A DNA stretch of 64,000 bases from NCBI RefSeq assembly GCF_022524485.1, contig NZ_JAKXMK010000024.1, positions 124,001-188,000 of the forward strand. The letters are read 5' to 3'. The position numbers and the translations under genes were made by a program. The notes under the pieces are model-generated. The model worked only from the letters and a program-made list of their open reading frames with translations, was not told the DNA's origin and ran no database searches. Below are positions 8,306-16,148 of the stretch, in pieces (the stretch's first letter is position 1; each line of letters begins with the position of its first letter). Source of the DNA: Pseudonocardia alaniniphila (GTDB taxonomy: Bacteria; Actinomycetota; Actinomycetes; Mycobacteriales; Pseudonocardiaceae).

Positions 8306-11300
8306 TCAGCGGGCGACCCGCGCGGGCGTGGCGAGCGGCTGTGCGAGCTCGGCGGGCTCCATTCCCGCGCCGCGGTCGAACTCGTTGTCGAAACCCCGCT
8401 CACCGAGAGCCCCGCGGGCCGTGGCCGTGATCCGGTCGACGTCGCCGCGCTCGGCGTCGGGCAGGGGTGCGCCGACCGACTCCCGTGCCGCTGCGGCGGC
8501 GCCGAGCAGCCGGGCGGCCCGCACGTGCTCGCCGACCAGTGCGAGGGCTCCGGCCAGGCCTTCCATGGCCAGCGCGACGGCCCGCGGATCACCGACCCGG
8601 CGCGCCATCGCGAAGCCGTCGAGATGCAGCTTGGTGGCTGCGGCCGCATCGCCGCGCAGCTCCGCGACGAAGCCGAGCTCGGCGAGGATCAGGGCGTTGC
8701 CCGGATCGACGACCGCTCCGCCGTTCCAGGTGAGCAGGGTGTGGAGGTGCTCCTCGGCGGTGTCGAGATCGCCCACGCGGCGCGCGCAGAGCGCGAGCCC
8801 GGTGGCGGCGTACATGCGGCCCGGGACGAAAGCGTGCTCCATGGCAGTGCGCAGCGCCTGCTCGTGGAGCTGCGTCGATTCCGCGAACCGCCCCTCGAGC
8901 AGGGCGACCCGGCCGAGCCACGACAGCTGGTAGGACACCTCGGCCCACAGGCCGAGCTCCTCGGCCATCCGCAACCCCTCACGGTGCTGTCGGGTGGCCC
9001 GCTCGTAGTCGCCCGCGATCGAGGCGAGTGTGCCGACGGCGTAGGACGCCTGCACCTGCCCCCAGCGGTCGCCGACCTCGTGGAACAACGCGGCGGCCCG
9101 GGCGGCGGCGCGGCCCGCGCCCGCGAGATCCCCCGCGGTCATCAGCTGGCTCATCTGGTCGACGAGAGCGGCGGCGACGCCCCAGCGATCGCCCAGAGCG
9201 CGGAAGGTGCGCAGGGCGACCGCGGTGAAATGCTCGCCACGGGCGTGGCCCACGGTGGCGAGGGCGTACCCGAGGAACCACTGCATCCGCGCGCGCAGCG
9301 CCGCGGGCTCGATGGCCGCGATGTCGAGCGCCAGCCCGGTGTCGAGCTCCGGTGGCGCCTCGATCCGATCGCCGTCGAGCACGCCGAGGCCCGCATCCCA
9401 GGCTGACGCGACGGCCCGCACGGTGGCGGGCGCGGCACCCGGCACGGACAGCGCGCGGCCCAGCGACCGACGAGCCTCACCGACCCGGCCGCGGAGGAAC
9501 CAGTACCACGAGAGCGCTCCGGCCAAGCGCAACGCGGACTCGGCGCCCTCGGGTTGCTGGCACGTGTGCTCGAACGCGGCCCGCATGTTGGCGGCCTCCG
9601 CGTCGAGCCGTTCGAGCCAGAGCCCCTGCGCGGGGCCGCGCAGGAGCGGTTCGGCGTGCTCGGCGACGCCGAGGTAGTGCAGGGCGTGCAGCCCGCGCAG
9701 CTCCTCGGCCTCTCCCGCATCGGCCACCCGCTCGAGGCAGTAGGCGGCGACCGATTCGAGCAGCCGGAACCGGGGTTCGCCGACAGCGCCGGTGTGGGCG
9801 ACGACCAGCGAACGGTCCACCAGCCGGCTGAGCAGGTGGACGACGTCCCCGGGCGCCACCCCGGGGCCCGCGCACACCGCCTCGGCAGCGCCCAAGCCGC
9901 AGCCCTCGGCGTGGACGGCGAGTCGGCGCAGCACTATTTGCTCCGGTGCGGTGAGCAGCTCCCAGCTCCAGTCGATCATCGCGCGCAGCGTCTGCTGCCG
10001 GGCCGGTGCACCGCGGGCTCCGGTGGACAACAGCCCGAACCGGTCGTCGAGTCGGGCGAGCAGCTCGTGGACCCCGAGGGCCCGCACCCGGGTGGCTGCC
10101 AGCTCCAGAGCCAGCGGGATGCCGTCGAGCCGCCGGCAGATCGCGGCGACGGCGGGCGCGGCGGCCGCGTCGAGGGCGAAGCCCGGCGCTGCCGCGGCCG
10201 CGCGGGCTACGAACAGCTGCACAGCGGACGCCTCCCGCACCGCGTGGAGGCTGTGCTCGGCGCCGCGCTCGGGCAGCGTGAGCGGCGGGACGGGCTGGAG
10301 CACCTCGCCGGTGAGGCCGAGGGGCTCCCGGCTGGTGGTGAGGATCCGCAGGCCGGGCGCGAGGCGGAGCAGCCGCTGGGCCAGCGCCGCGACCTGCTCG
10401 ACCACCTGCTCGCAGTTGTCCAGCACGAGCAGGACCTCCCGCTCGCGCAACGCCTCGCCGAGCCGGTCGACGAGGCGGGTGGGCGCACCGGCCGAGACGG
10501 GGCCCTGGTCGTCGCGGACGCCGAGCGCGGCCGCGACCACCTCCACCAGCCGCTCCTCGGCCGGCCCCGGCTGCTCGGGGTGCACCTGCCGGTCGATGCC
10601 GGCGAGCTCGACCAGCCACGTGCCGTCGGGTAGCTCGGACACGAGCTGGCGGGCCGTCTCCACTGCGAGGCTCGTCTTCCCGACGCCGCCCGGGCCGGTG
10701 AGCGTGACCAGCCGGGCGCTGCGGAGCAACATGCGCACCTCCTCCACCGCTGAAGCCCGGCCGACCAGCTCGGTGATCGGGGCAGGCAGGTTGGTGGTGG
10801 GGCGCGTCGCTGCGGGGGAGCGGCGCGATCCCGGATCCTGCGTGAGGATCGCCTGCTGCAGGGCCGCGAGCTCGGGGCCGGGTTCGAGCCCGAGCTCCTC
10901 GACCAGCCGTGCGCGCAGCTCGGAGTAGCTCGCCAGCGCCTCACGCGGAAGCCCGGCCTGGTGGAGCGCGCGGATCTGCGCCGCGCGCAGCCGCTCCCGC
11001 AGTGGATGCCGGGCGACGAGCTCCTCGAGTTCGCCGATCAGCGCGCCGTCGGGGGGACCGGGGGCCGCGAGCAGCGCCTCGGCCCGCTCCTCGGACGCGA
11101 CCAGCCGTTCCTCCTCCAGGCCACGGACGGCCGGGGCGGCGAACGGTTCGCCTGCGATGTCGGCCAGGGCGGGACCCCGCCACAACGCCAGGGCGTCGGA
11201 CAGCATCGCCGCCCGCTCGCCGGGGTGGTCGGTGGCGCGGGCCCGGGCGGTCAACGCACGGAACTCCCCGACGTCGACGGTGCACACCTCGGTGCGCAGC

Positions 11301-11578
11301 CGATATCCCGCCGGCTCGTGGACGACGAGCTCCCGGCCGCCCGGCTCGGCGTTCTCCAACGCGCTGCGCAGCTGCGACACCTTCGTCTGCAGCGTGTTGC
11401 GGGGGTTGCCGGGTAGCTGCCCGCCCCACAGATCGTCGAGCAGCCGATCGACGGACACCGGCCGTCCGTCGTGGACGAGCAGATCGGCCAGCAGGGCACG
11501 GACCTTCAGCTCGGGGACCCGCACGGGGGTGCCCTGCGACGTCCACACGGCCAGCGGACCGAGCACCCCGAAACGCAC
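8306..11578 (-). CDS. AfsR/SARP-type regulator: BTAD, NB-ARC ATPase and TPR domains
   Basis: A 1090-residue regulator when started at the GTG at 11578, which gives VRFGVLGPLAVW, the standard SARP N-terminus; the frame is open upstream but would run into the divergent gene. Order: OmpR-like winged helix (about 1-95), bacterial transcriptional activation domain (about 100-245), NB-ARC/AAA-type ATPase with P-loop GPGGVGKTS at 295-303 and Walker B-like LVLDNCEQV near 380, then a long helical TPR-like tail. Proteins of this architecture (AfsR group) activate secondary metabolism in Streptomyces. It is divergent from two imine-reductase-like genes, so it may control them. No kinase partner is visible here. 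Confidence 0.85.
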   Translation of the reverse strand: MRFGVLGPLAVWTSQGTPVRVPELKVRALLADLLVHDGRPVSVDRLLDDLWGGQLPGNPRNTLQTKVSQLRSALENAEPGGRELVVHEPAGYRLRTEVCTVDVGEFRALTARARATDHPGERAAMLSDALALWRGPALADIAGEPFAAPAVRGLEEERLVASEERAEALLAAPGPPDGALIGELEELVARHPLRERLRAAQIRALHQAGLPREALASYSELRARLVEELGLEPGPELAALQQAILTQDPGSRRSPAATRPTTNLPAPITELVGRASAVEEVRMLLRSARLVTLTGPGGVGKTSLAVETARQLVSELPDGTWLVELAGIDRQVHPEQPGPAEERLVEVVAAALGVRDDQGPVSAGAPTRLVDRLGEALREREVLLVLDNCEQVVEQVAALAQRLLRLAPGLRILTTSREPLGLTGEVLQPVPPLTLPERGAEHSLHAVREASAVQLFVARAAAAAPGFALDAAAAPAVAAICRRLDGIPLALELAATRVRALGVHELLARLDDRFGLLSTGARGAPARQQTLRAMIDWSWELLTAPEQIVLRRLAVHAEGCGLGAAEAVCAGPGVAPGDVVHLLSRLVDRSLVVAHTGAVGEPRFRLLESVAAYCLERVADAGEAEELRGLHALHYLGVAEHAEPLLRGPAQGLWLERLDAEAANMRAAFEHTCQQPEGAESALRLAGALSWYWFLRGRVGEARRSLGRALSVPGAAPATVRAVASAWDAGLGVLDGDRIEAPPELDTGLALDIAAIEPAALRARMQWFLGYALATVGHARGEHFTAVALRTFRALGDRWGVAAALVDQMSQLMTAGDLAGAGRAAARAAALFHEVGDRWGQVQASYAVGTLASIAGDYERATRQHREGLRMAEELGLWAEVSYQLSWLGRVALLEGRFAESTQLHEQALRTAMEHAFVPGRMYAATGLALCARRVGDLDTAEEHLHTLLTWNGGAVVDPGNALILAELGFVAELRGDAAAATKLHLDGFAMARRVGDPRAVALAMEGLAGALALVGEHVRAARLLGAAAAARESVGAPLPDAERGDVDRITATARGALGERGFDNEFDRGAGMEPAELAQPLATPARVAR

Positions 11579-11708
11579 GAGTCGACGGTAACCGCTCCGA
11601 CCGACGGAATCGGGCACGAGTCGTGCGCGGATCCCCAGCGAACCGTGCGCGGCCGCCCGCAGGCTGGCCCCTGACAGATGCAGATCCACGGACTTCCGGA
11701 AGGACTCG

Positions 11709-12617
11709 ATGAAGAACACCGACAAGGCGGTGACGGTGCTCGGCCTCGGCGCCATGGGCGGCGCGCTGGCCAGGGCGTTCGTTGCCGCCGGCCACCCGAC
11801 CACGGTGTGGAACCGCGCCCCGGAGAAGGCCGCGGCGCTCGTCGCTGCGGGCGCGGTGCGCGCCGAGACGGCCACCGCGGCCGTTGCTGCGAGCCCGCTG
11901 GTGGTGGTCTGCCTGGGTGACCACCGCTCCGTGCACGAGGTGCTCGATCCGGTGGGCGACGCGCTTGCCGGACGGGTCCTGGTCAACCTCACCACCGGCA
12001 CCCCCGAACAGGCCCGCGAGCTGGACGCCTGGGCGAGTGAGCGGGGCGCCGAGCACCTGGACGGCGGGATCATGGCGGTCCCCCCGATGATCGGAACGCC
12101 AGCGGCGTTCGTGCTCTACAGCGGACCGCTGCGCACGTTCGACGCCCACCGCGCGACGCTGGACGTGCTCGGTGACAGCCGGTTCGTCGGCGAGGACCCC
12201 GGGCTCGCCTCGCTGCACGACCTCGCCTTGCTCAGCGGCATGTACGGGATGTTCGAGGGCGCGCTGCAGGCCTTCGCGCTCGTCCGCTCGGCAGGCGGCT
12301 CGGCGAAGGACTTCGCGCCGGCGCTCCGCGAGTGGCTGCGCAACATGAGCGAGTTCGTGACCGGTTCGGCGGAGCAGATCGACACGCGCGACTACGCCAC
12401 GGACGTGGTCGCCACGCTCGCCATGCAGGCGTCCAGCTACGGCCACCTCGTCGACGTCGCCGAGGCGCAGGGAGTCAGCACCGAGCTGATCACCCCACTC
12501 GCCGCGCTCATGGACCGCAGGGTCGCCGACGGGCACGGCCAGGACGGCATCGCAAGTGTGATCGAAGCGCTGGTCGAGCCGCGAGCGGCCACCGGCGTCA
12601 CGGGAGGGAACCGATGA
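11709..12617 (+). CDS. Imine-reductase-like NADPH oxidoreductase (Asp type)
   Basis: A 302-residue member of the beta-hydroxyacid dehydrogenase/6PGDH superfamily in the imine-reductase branch. The N-terminal Rossmann domain has GLGAMG at 12-17 and TVWNRAPEKA, where the Asn-Arg pair is characteristic of NADPH-using imine reductases. The interdomain helix is followed by DPGLASLHDLALL, which places Asp171 at the catalytic position of the so-called R-type enzymes. It is the first of a tandem pair; its stop overlaps the next start as ATGA. AAGGA lies 5 bases before the ATG. Reduction of a cyclic imine or a related amine function is expected, but natural substrates of this family are mostly unknown. 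Confidence 0.82.
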   Translation: MKNTDKAVTVLGLGAMGGALARAFVAAGHPTTVWNRAPEKAAALVAAGAVRAETATAAVAASPLVVVCLGDHRSVHEVLDPVGDALAGRVLVNLTTGTPEQARELDAWASERGAEHLDGGIMAVPPMIGTPAAFVLYSGPLRTFDAHRATLDVLGDSRFVGEDPGLASLHDLALLSGMYGMFEGALQAFALVRSAGGSAKDFAPALREWLRNMSEFVTGSAEQIDTRDYATDVVATLAMQASSYGHLVDVAEAQGVSTELITPLAALMDRRVADGHGQDGIASVIEALVEPRAATGVTGGNR

Positions 12618-13489
12618 GCGAGAACAGCGCCCCACCGCTGACGATGATCGGCCTGGGCCCGATGGGCCGGGCGATGGTGCGGCGGTTCCTGGCCGCCGGG
12701 CACCCGACGACGGTGTGGAACCGCACGGCGGCGAGGGCCGACGACCTCGTGGCCGAGGGTGCGGTGCGGGCGGCCACGGTGGCGGATGCGGTGGCCGCCA
12801 ACCGGCTGGTGCTGCTGAGCCTGACCGATTACGCCGCCATGTACGACGTCCTGAAGCCTGCGGAGGGCGAGCTCGCGGGCCGCGTGATCGTGAACCTGAG
12901 CTCCGACACCCCGGAACGCACGCGGGAGGCGGCCGCATGGCTGGCCGAGCGCGGAGCCGAACTGCTCGTCGGCGGGGTCATGGTGCCGGAGGAGATGGTC
13001 GGCACCGATGCGGCCTACGTCTTCTACAGTGGCCGACAGTCCACATTCGACGCTCACGAGCCCACGCTGCGCGTGATCGGCCGGGCCGACTACCGCGGCG
13101 CGGACCCAGCGCTGGCGCAGCTCTACTACCAGGCCCAGCTGTCGCTCTTCCTGACGTCACTGGCGGCGTACCTGCACGCCACGGCGCTGGTCGGCTCGGC
13201 CGGAGTGTCGGCGGCGGAGTTCCTTCCCTACGCGGTGGACAACGTCAGCGGTCTTGCGTACTTCCTCGACGAGGCCTCCCGCGAGATCGACAGCGGGCGG
13301 TACCCGGGCGACGCTGCCAACGTGACGATGATGGGCGCGACGGCGGACCACGTCGTGGGGTCGAGCCTGAGCGCCGGCATCGACGCGGGCCTTCCGGCCG
13401 CGGTCAAGTCGCTCTACGACCGCGCCATCGCCGCCGGCCACGGCCGTGACTCCTGGACGAGCCTGATCGAGGTGGTCAGGAAGGGGTAG
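12614..13489 (+). CDS. Imine-reductase-like NADPH oxidoreductase (Tyr type)
   Basis: A 291-residue paralogue of the preceding gene, starting at the ATG at 12614 that overlaps its stop (ATGA); upstream frame extension is a shadow. GLGPMG at 13-18 and TVWNRTAARA mark the NADPH-binding Rossmann domain. The catalytic segment reads DPALAQLYYQAQLSLFLTSL, so Tyr172 aligns with Asp171 of the partner. In imine reductases Tyr at this site is associated with S-type enzymes. The two genes are translationally coupled, suggesting one process or possibly a hetero-oligomer. The 3' end overlaps the convergent panE-like gene by 14 bp. Confidence 0.82.
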   Translation: MSENSAPPLTMIGLGPMGRAMVRRFLAAGHPTTVWNRTAARADDLVAEGAVRAATVADAVAANRLVLLSLTDYAAMYDVLKPAEGELAGRVIVNLSSDTPERTREAAAWLAERGAELLVGGVMVPEEMVGTDAAYVFYSGRQSTFDAHEPTLRVIGRADYRGADPALAQLYYQAQLSLFLTSLAAYLHATALVGSAGVSAAEFLPYAVDNVSGLAYFLDEASREIDSGRYPGDAANVTMMGATADHVVGSSLSAGIDAGLPAAVKSLYDRAIAAGHGRDSWTSLIEVVRKG

Positions 13490-14378
13490 CCGCGCCGGCG
13501 CCGGTGATCTCGGCGACGACGCTCCGGGTGACCGGAGCGCCGTCGGGCGCGGCCCGCAGCACCGGCCCGGCGATGGCGTCGAGCTCCAGCACCGCTCCGG
13601 CCATCGCGTCCTTGAGCATCGAGGACAGCATGGTCGCGGGGAGCGAGGAGAGCCGCTGCCGGACCGTGTCCGGGTCGATGTGGGCCCCGCCTCGCGCCGC
13701 CGCGGCCGCTGTCTCGGTGACCAGCGCGTCGAGCACGTCGGCGCGGGCCTCCCGGGCGGGCCCGATCGCCTCCCTCGTGCTCGTGGTGATCAGCGCGAGC
13801 GGACACAGGAAGGAGAGCTTGCGCCACAGCAGGGTGGCCTCGTCGGGCGCCGACGCGTCGACGTCGAGGCCCGCCTTCTGCAGCACCGCGGCTGCATCGG
13901 GCCCGGTGTCGGGACGATCGGCGGCGACCGCGTAGTCGTTGAACGGCGACAGGTGCTCGATCACACCGGGAGCCACCCGCGTCGCCTCCACCGCCACGGT
14001 CATGGGGGTGACGGCGGCGCTGCCGAACACGGCGCGCAGCAGCGGGACGTGGTCGATCCCGTTGAGCAGCGGCACCACGGTGGCCCCGGACACCAGCGAC
14101 GGGGGGACCCGGGCCAGCGCACCGAGCAGGTCGGGGGCCTTGACCGTGACGAAGAGGAGGTCGACCGGCTCGGTCAGCCAGGGCCGCGCGGGCACCGACA
14201 CACGACGGTCGCCATAGCGGCCGCTCCGCAGGCTGAGCCCGGAGGAGTTGATCGCGGTGCTGGTGCGGTCGGTGGCGAGCACCGTGACGGTGTGCCCCGC
14301 GTCGGCCAGGAGCACTCCGAGCATCCCGCCCACGGCGCCGGCTCCGAGGATCGCGATGCGCTGCGGGTGATCCGTCAC
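13476..14378 (-). CDS. Ketopantoate-reductase (PanE/ApbA) family protein
   Basis: A 300-residue protein with the ApbA fold: GAGAVG at 12-17, VTVKAPD around Lys80, LLNGIDH at 104-110, and a C-terminal segment SSMLKDAMAGAVLELDAIAG that fits the family's Ser/Glu active-site region. Lys187 (WRKLSFLCPLALIT) sits where the catalytic lysine is expected, but the usual asparagines after it (KLxxNxxxNPL in classical PanE) are replaced by FLCP. It may therefore act on another 2-keto acid or be an ApbA-family dehydrogenase of unknown substrate rather than the pantothenate enzyme. It is convergent with the imine-reductase pair. Confidence 0.75.
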   Translation of the reverse strand: MTDHPQRIAILGAGAVGGMLGVLLADAGHTVTVLATDRTSTAINSSGLSLRSGRYGDRRVSVPARPWLTEPVDLLFVTVKAPDLLGALARVPPSLVSGATVVPLLNGIDHVPLLRAVFGSAAVTPMTVAVEATRVAPGVIEHLSPFNDYAVAADRPDTGPDAAAVLQKAGLDVDASAPDEATLLWRKLSFLCPLALITTSTREAIGPAREARADVLDALVTETAAAAARGGAHIDPDTVRQRLSSLPATMLSSMLKDAMAGAVLELDAIAGPVLRAAPDGAPVTRSVVAEITGAGAATPS

Positions 14379-14416
14379 GGAGTCCTCCTGTTCACCGCCG
14401 GCGCGGCCGCGTTGCG

Positions 14417-14749
14417 TCAGTCTGCGGGCTTGAGCGGGTCGTGCCCGATGGACATGAGCTTATGTCGCCAGGTGGCCTGTCCGGCTGTGGGCTCGAGGTC
14501 GTCGCGGCGCTGCTCGTACACCCGCTCGACGACCCGGCGCATGACGTGCGCGTCCTGATCGGTGATGTCGTGGCGACGTTTGCCGAGGATCGCCAGCACA
14601 TCGTGCCCGGTAGGCGTGCCGGTCCGGTCCGGAAACTGCTCGGCGTCCTCCCCCGCGTCGCGGGTGCGCAGCCAGTCGCCCAGCTCACGTGAGGTCATGT
14701 TCACAACACGGTGGAACTCGTTCCACATCTCGTCGTCGACATCTGCCAT
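14417..14749 (-). CDS. DUF3140-family protein
   Basis: A small soluble protein of 110 residues. The N-terminal part, DEMWNEFHRVVNMTSRELGDWL, and the central stretch GHDVLAILGKRRHDITDQDAHVMRRVV match what I recall of DUF3140, a family common in actinobacteria and some proteobacteria. The C-terminus WRHKLMSIGHDPLK is also conserved in that family. No catalytic residues can be assigned and the function is unknown. Related proteins are sometimes proposed to bind DNA because of their basic charge, but this one is mixed-charge. It stands between the panE-like gene and a MarR gene on the same strand, with gaps of about 40 bp on both sides. Confidence 0.75.
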   Translation of the reverse strand: MADVDDEMWNEFHRVVNMTSRELGDWLRTRDAGEDAEQFPDRTGTPTGHDVLAILGKRRHDITDQDAHVMRRVVERVYEQRRDDLEPTAGQATWRHKLMSIGHDPLKPAD

Positions 14750-14792
14750 GCATTCGGCCTACCCGGATCGGCCGCGCGCAACGCGTGGCTGA

Positions 14793-15314
14793 TCAACTCC
14801 GCCTGCGGCGGGGCCGGGCCGCGGCGCCATCCTCCAGCTTGTCCTGCACTTCCTGCGCGACCGAGCATGCGTCGGCGGCCTCGACGCCGGTGCGGGTGGC
14901 GACGCGTTCCAGCAGGTGGCGCAGCACGCCACGCTCCGCGGGATCGAGCGGTTCGAGAACCTCTTCCTCCACGGCCGCGAGCCGGCGTTCGAGCTCGCAC
15001 AGGCGCTCTGTTCCCGACTCGGTGAGCACGATGCGGCGGGCGCGACGGTCGGCAGGGTCGGGTTTGCGCTCGACCAGCCCCGCGCTCTCCAGGTCGTCGA
15101 GCAGGTAGGTCATCACGGTGCGGTCCAGACCGAGGTGCTGGGCCAGCGCGAGCTGGCTGCCCGGCTCACCACGCCCCGCCGCCGAGAGCACCTGGTAGCC
15201 CCGCGGCCCGCCCGGCACGTCGTCGACCGCTTCGTGCGCCGCCTTCAGGTACGACCTCATCACGGCGCCCAGCGCCCAGCCGAGATCCGAGTCGACGGTC
15301 GGCGGTGTGCTCAC
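14793..15314 (-). CDS. MarR-family regulator divergent from azoR
   Basis: A 173-residue winged-helix protein of the MarR family. HTH elements are LALAQHLGLDRTVMTYLLDDLESAGLV (read in two halves around the DRTVMTYL recognition helix) and the wing DPADRRARRIVLT, with a C-terminal dimerisation helix and an arginine-rich tail. It is divergent from an FMN-dependent azoreductase-like gene 110 bp away, and a perfect 8-bp inverted repeat lies in that gene's promoter. The common arrangement is a repressor released by oxidants, quinones or electrophilic drugs, which the flavoenzyme then reduces. Effector unknown. Confidence 0.85.
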   Translation of the reverse strand: MSTPPTVDSDLGWALGAVMRSYLKAAHEAVDDVPGGPRGYQVLSAAGRGEPGSQLALAQHLGLDRTVMTYLLDDLESAGLVERKPDPADRRARRIVLTESGTERLCELERRLAAVEEEVLEPLDPAERGVLRHLLERVATRTGVEAADACSVAQEVQDKLEDGAAARPRRRRS

Positions 15315-15357
15315 GGTCTCATCCTACCTGGGGGAATACGCAGTCAGAGAAGTTCGG

Positions 15358-15387
15358 TTGACACGATCGTCTTGATAGCAGACGATC
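15358..15387 (+). promoter_or_regulatory. azoR promoter with embedded MarR-type operator
   Basis: TTGACA at 15358-15363 is a consensus -35 box. With a 17-bp spacer the -10 position is 15381-15386 (GACGAT), keeping A2 and T6. A perfect inverted repeat, GATCGTCT at 15365-15372 and AGACGATC at 15380-15387 with a 7-bp spacer, fills the space between and over these boxes. A dimer bound there would block RNA polymerase, consistent with repression by the divergent MarR protein. Confidence 0.6.
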
Positions 15388-15424
15388 TGCGGCGCAGAGA
15401 TGCTGCACGACTGAAGGAGTTCCG

Positions 15425-16099
15425 ATGACGTTTTTCCGCCTCGACGCGAGCATCCGTCGCGAGGGATCGGTGAGCCGCGAGGTGGCCGACACCGTGCAGC
15501 GCGCGTGGGTCGAGCGCCACCCGCACGACACGGTGGTCCGCCGCGATCTCACGGCGCCGCTGCTGTCTCCCGAGGTGTGGCTGCAGGCGGCCACCGCCGG
15601 GTTCCTGCCCGAGGAGGACCGCACCCCCGAGCAGCGCGCAGCCCGAACCCTGGCCTCACTGCTCGCCGACGAACTGCTCTCGGCCGACGCCGCGGTGATC
15701 TCGGCGCCGCTCTACAACTACGGCGTGCCGCAGCACCTCAAGAACTACATCGACCTGCTGCTCACCGACCAGCGCTTCATGGCGACGCCGCTGGAGGGAA
15801 AGCCGGTGACCCTCGTGGTCGCGCGCGGCGGTGGCTACGGCCCGGGCACCCCGCGCGAGGGGTGGGACCATGCCACCCCGTACCTGGTGCGGATCTTCGG
15901 TGAGTTCTTCGGCGCCGACCTCACGGTCGTCTCGGCCGAGCTGACCCTTGCCGATGTCAACCCGGCGATGGCCGAGCTGCGTGACGCCGCCGCCGCATCC
16001 AGGGCGGAGGCGCTGGAGCTCGCCCAGCTCACGGGACGGGCGCAGGCCGACCAGGTGGCCGCCAAGCGGGCGGAGAAGCAGCTGGAGGGCGTGGCCTGA
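15425..16099 (+). CDS. azoR: FMN-dependent NADH-azoreductase/quinone reductase family protein
   Basis: A 224-residue flavodoxin-fold enzyme of the AzoR type. The N-terminus FFRLDASIRREGSVSREVAD binds the FMN phosphate in this family; PLYNYGVPQHLKNYIDLLL near 95-115 is the conserved flavin-contacting motif; VARGGGYGPG forms another flavin loop. AAGGAG at 15414-15419 lies 5 bases before the ATG. The enzyme would use NAD(P)H to reduce quinones or azo compounds by two electrons. A divergent MarR gene and the operator above suggest induction by such compounds. The stop codon TGA sits exactly in the loop of a 7-bp hairpin. Confidence 0.8.
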   Translation: MTFFRLDASIRREGSVSREVADTVQRAWVERHPHDTVVRRDLTAPLLSPEVWLQAATAGFLPEEDRTPEQRAARTLASLLADELLSADAAVISAPLYNYGVPQHLKNYIDLLLTDQRFMATPLEGKPVTLVVARGGGYGPGTPREGWDHATPYLVRIFGEFFGADLTVVSAELTLADVNPAMAELRDAAAASRAEALELAQLTGRAQADQVAAKRAEKQLEGVA

Positions 16100-16106
16100 G
16101 GCCACG
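16090..16106 (+). terminator. Small hairpin with the azoR stop codon as loop
   Basis: CGTGGCC at 16090-16096 and GGCCACG at 16100-16106 are perfectly complementary, and the three loop bases are the azoR stop codon. The stem is short and has no T-tract after it, so terminator function is uncertain; it could also protect the transcript end. Confidence 0.35.
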
Positions 16107-16148
16107 GCGTGCGGTCCGGTCGGCGTTGCCCGGGTCGCCGCCCGCCCC

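Noticed and set aside
11579..12073. N-terminal extension of the AfsR-like regulator
   Set aside because: It would overlap the divergent imine-reductase gene; the protein begins with the conserved VRFGVLGPL at 11578.
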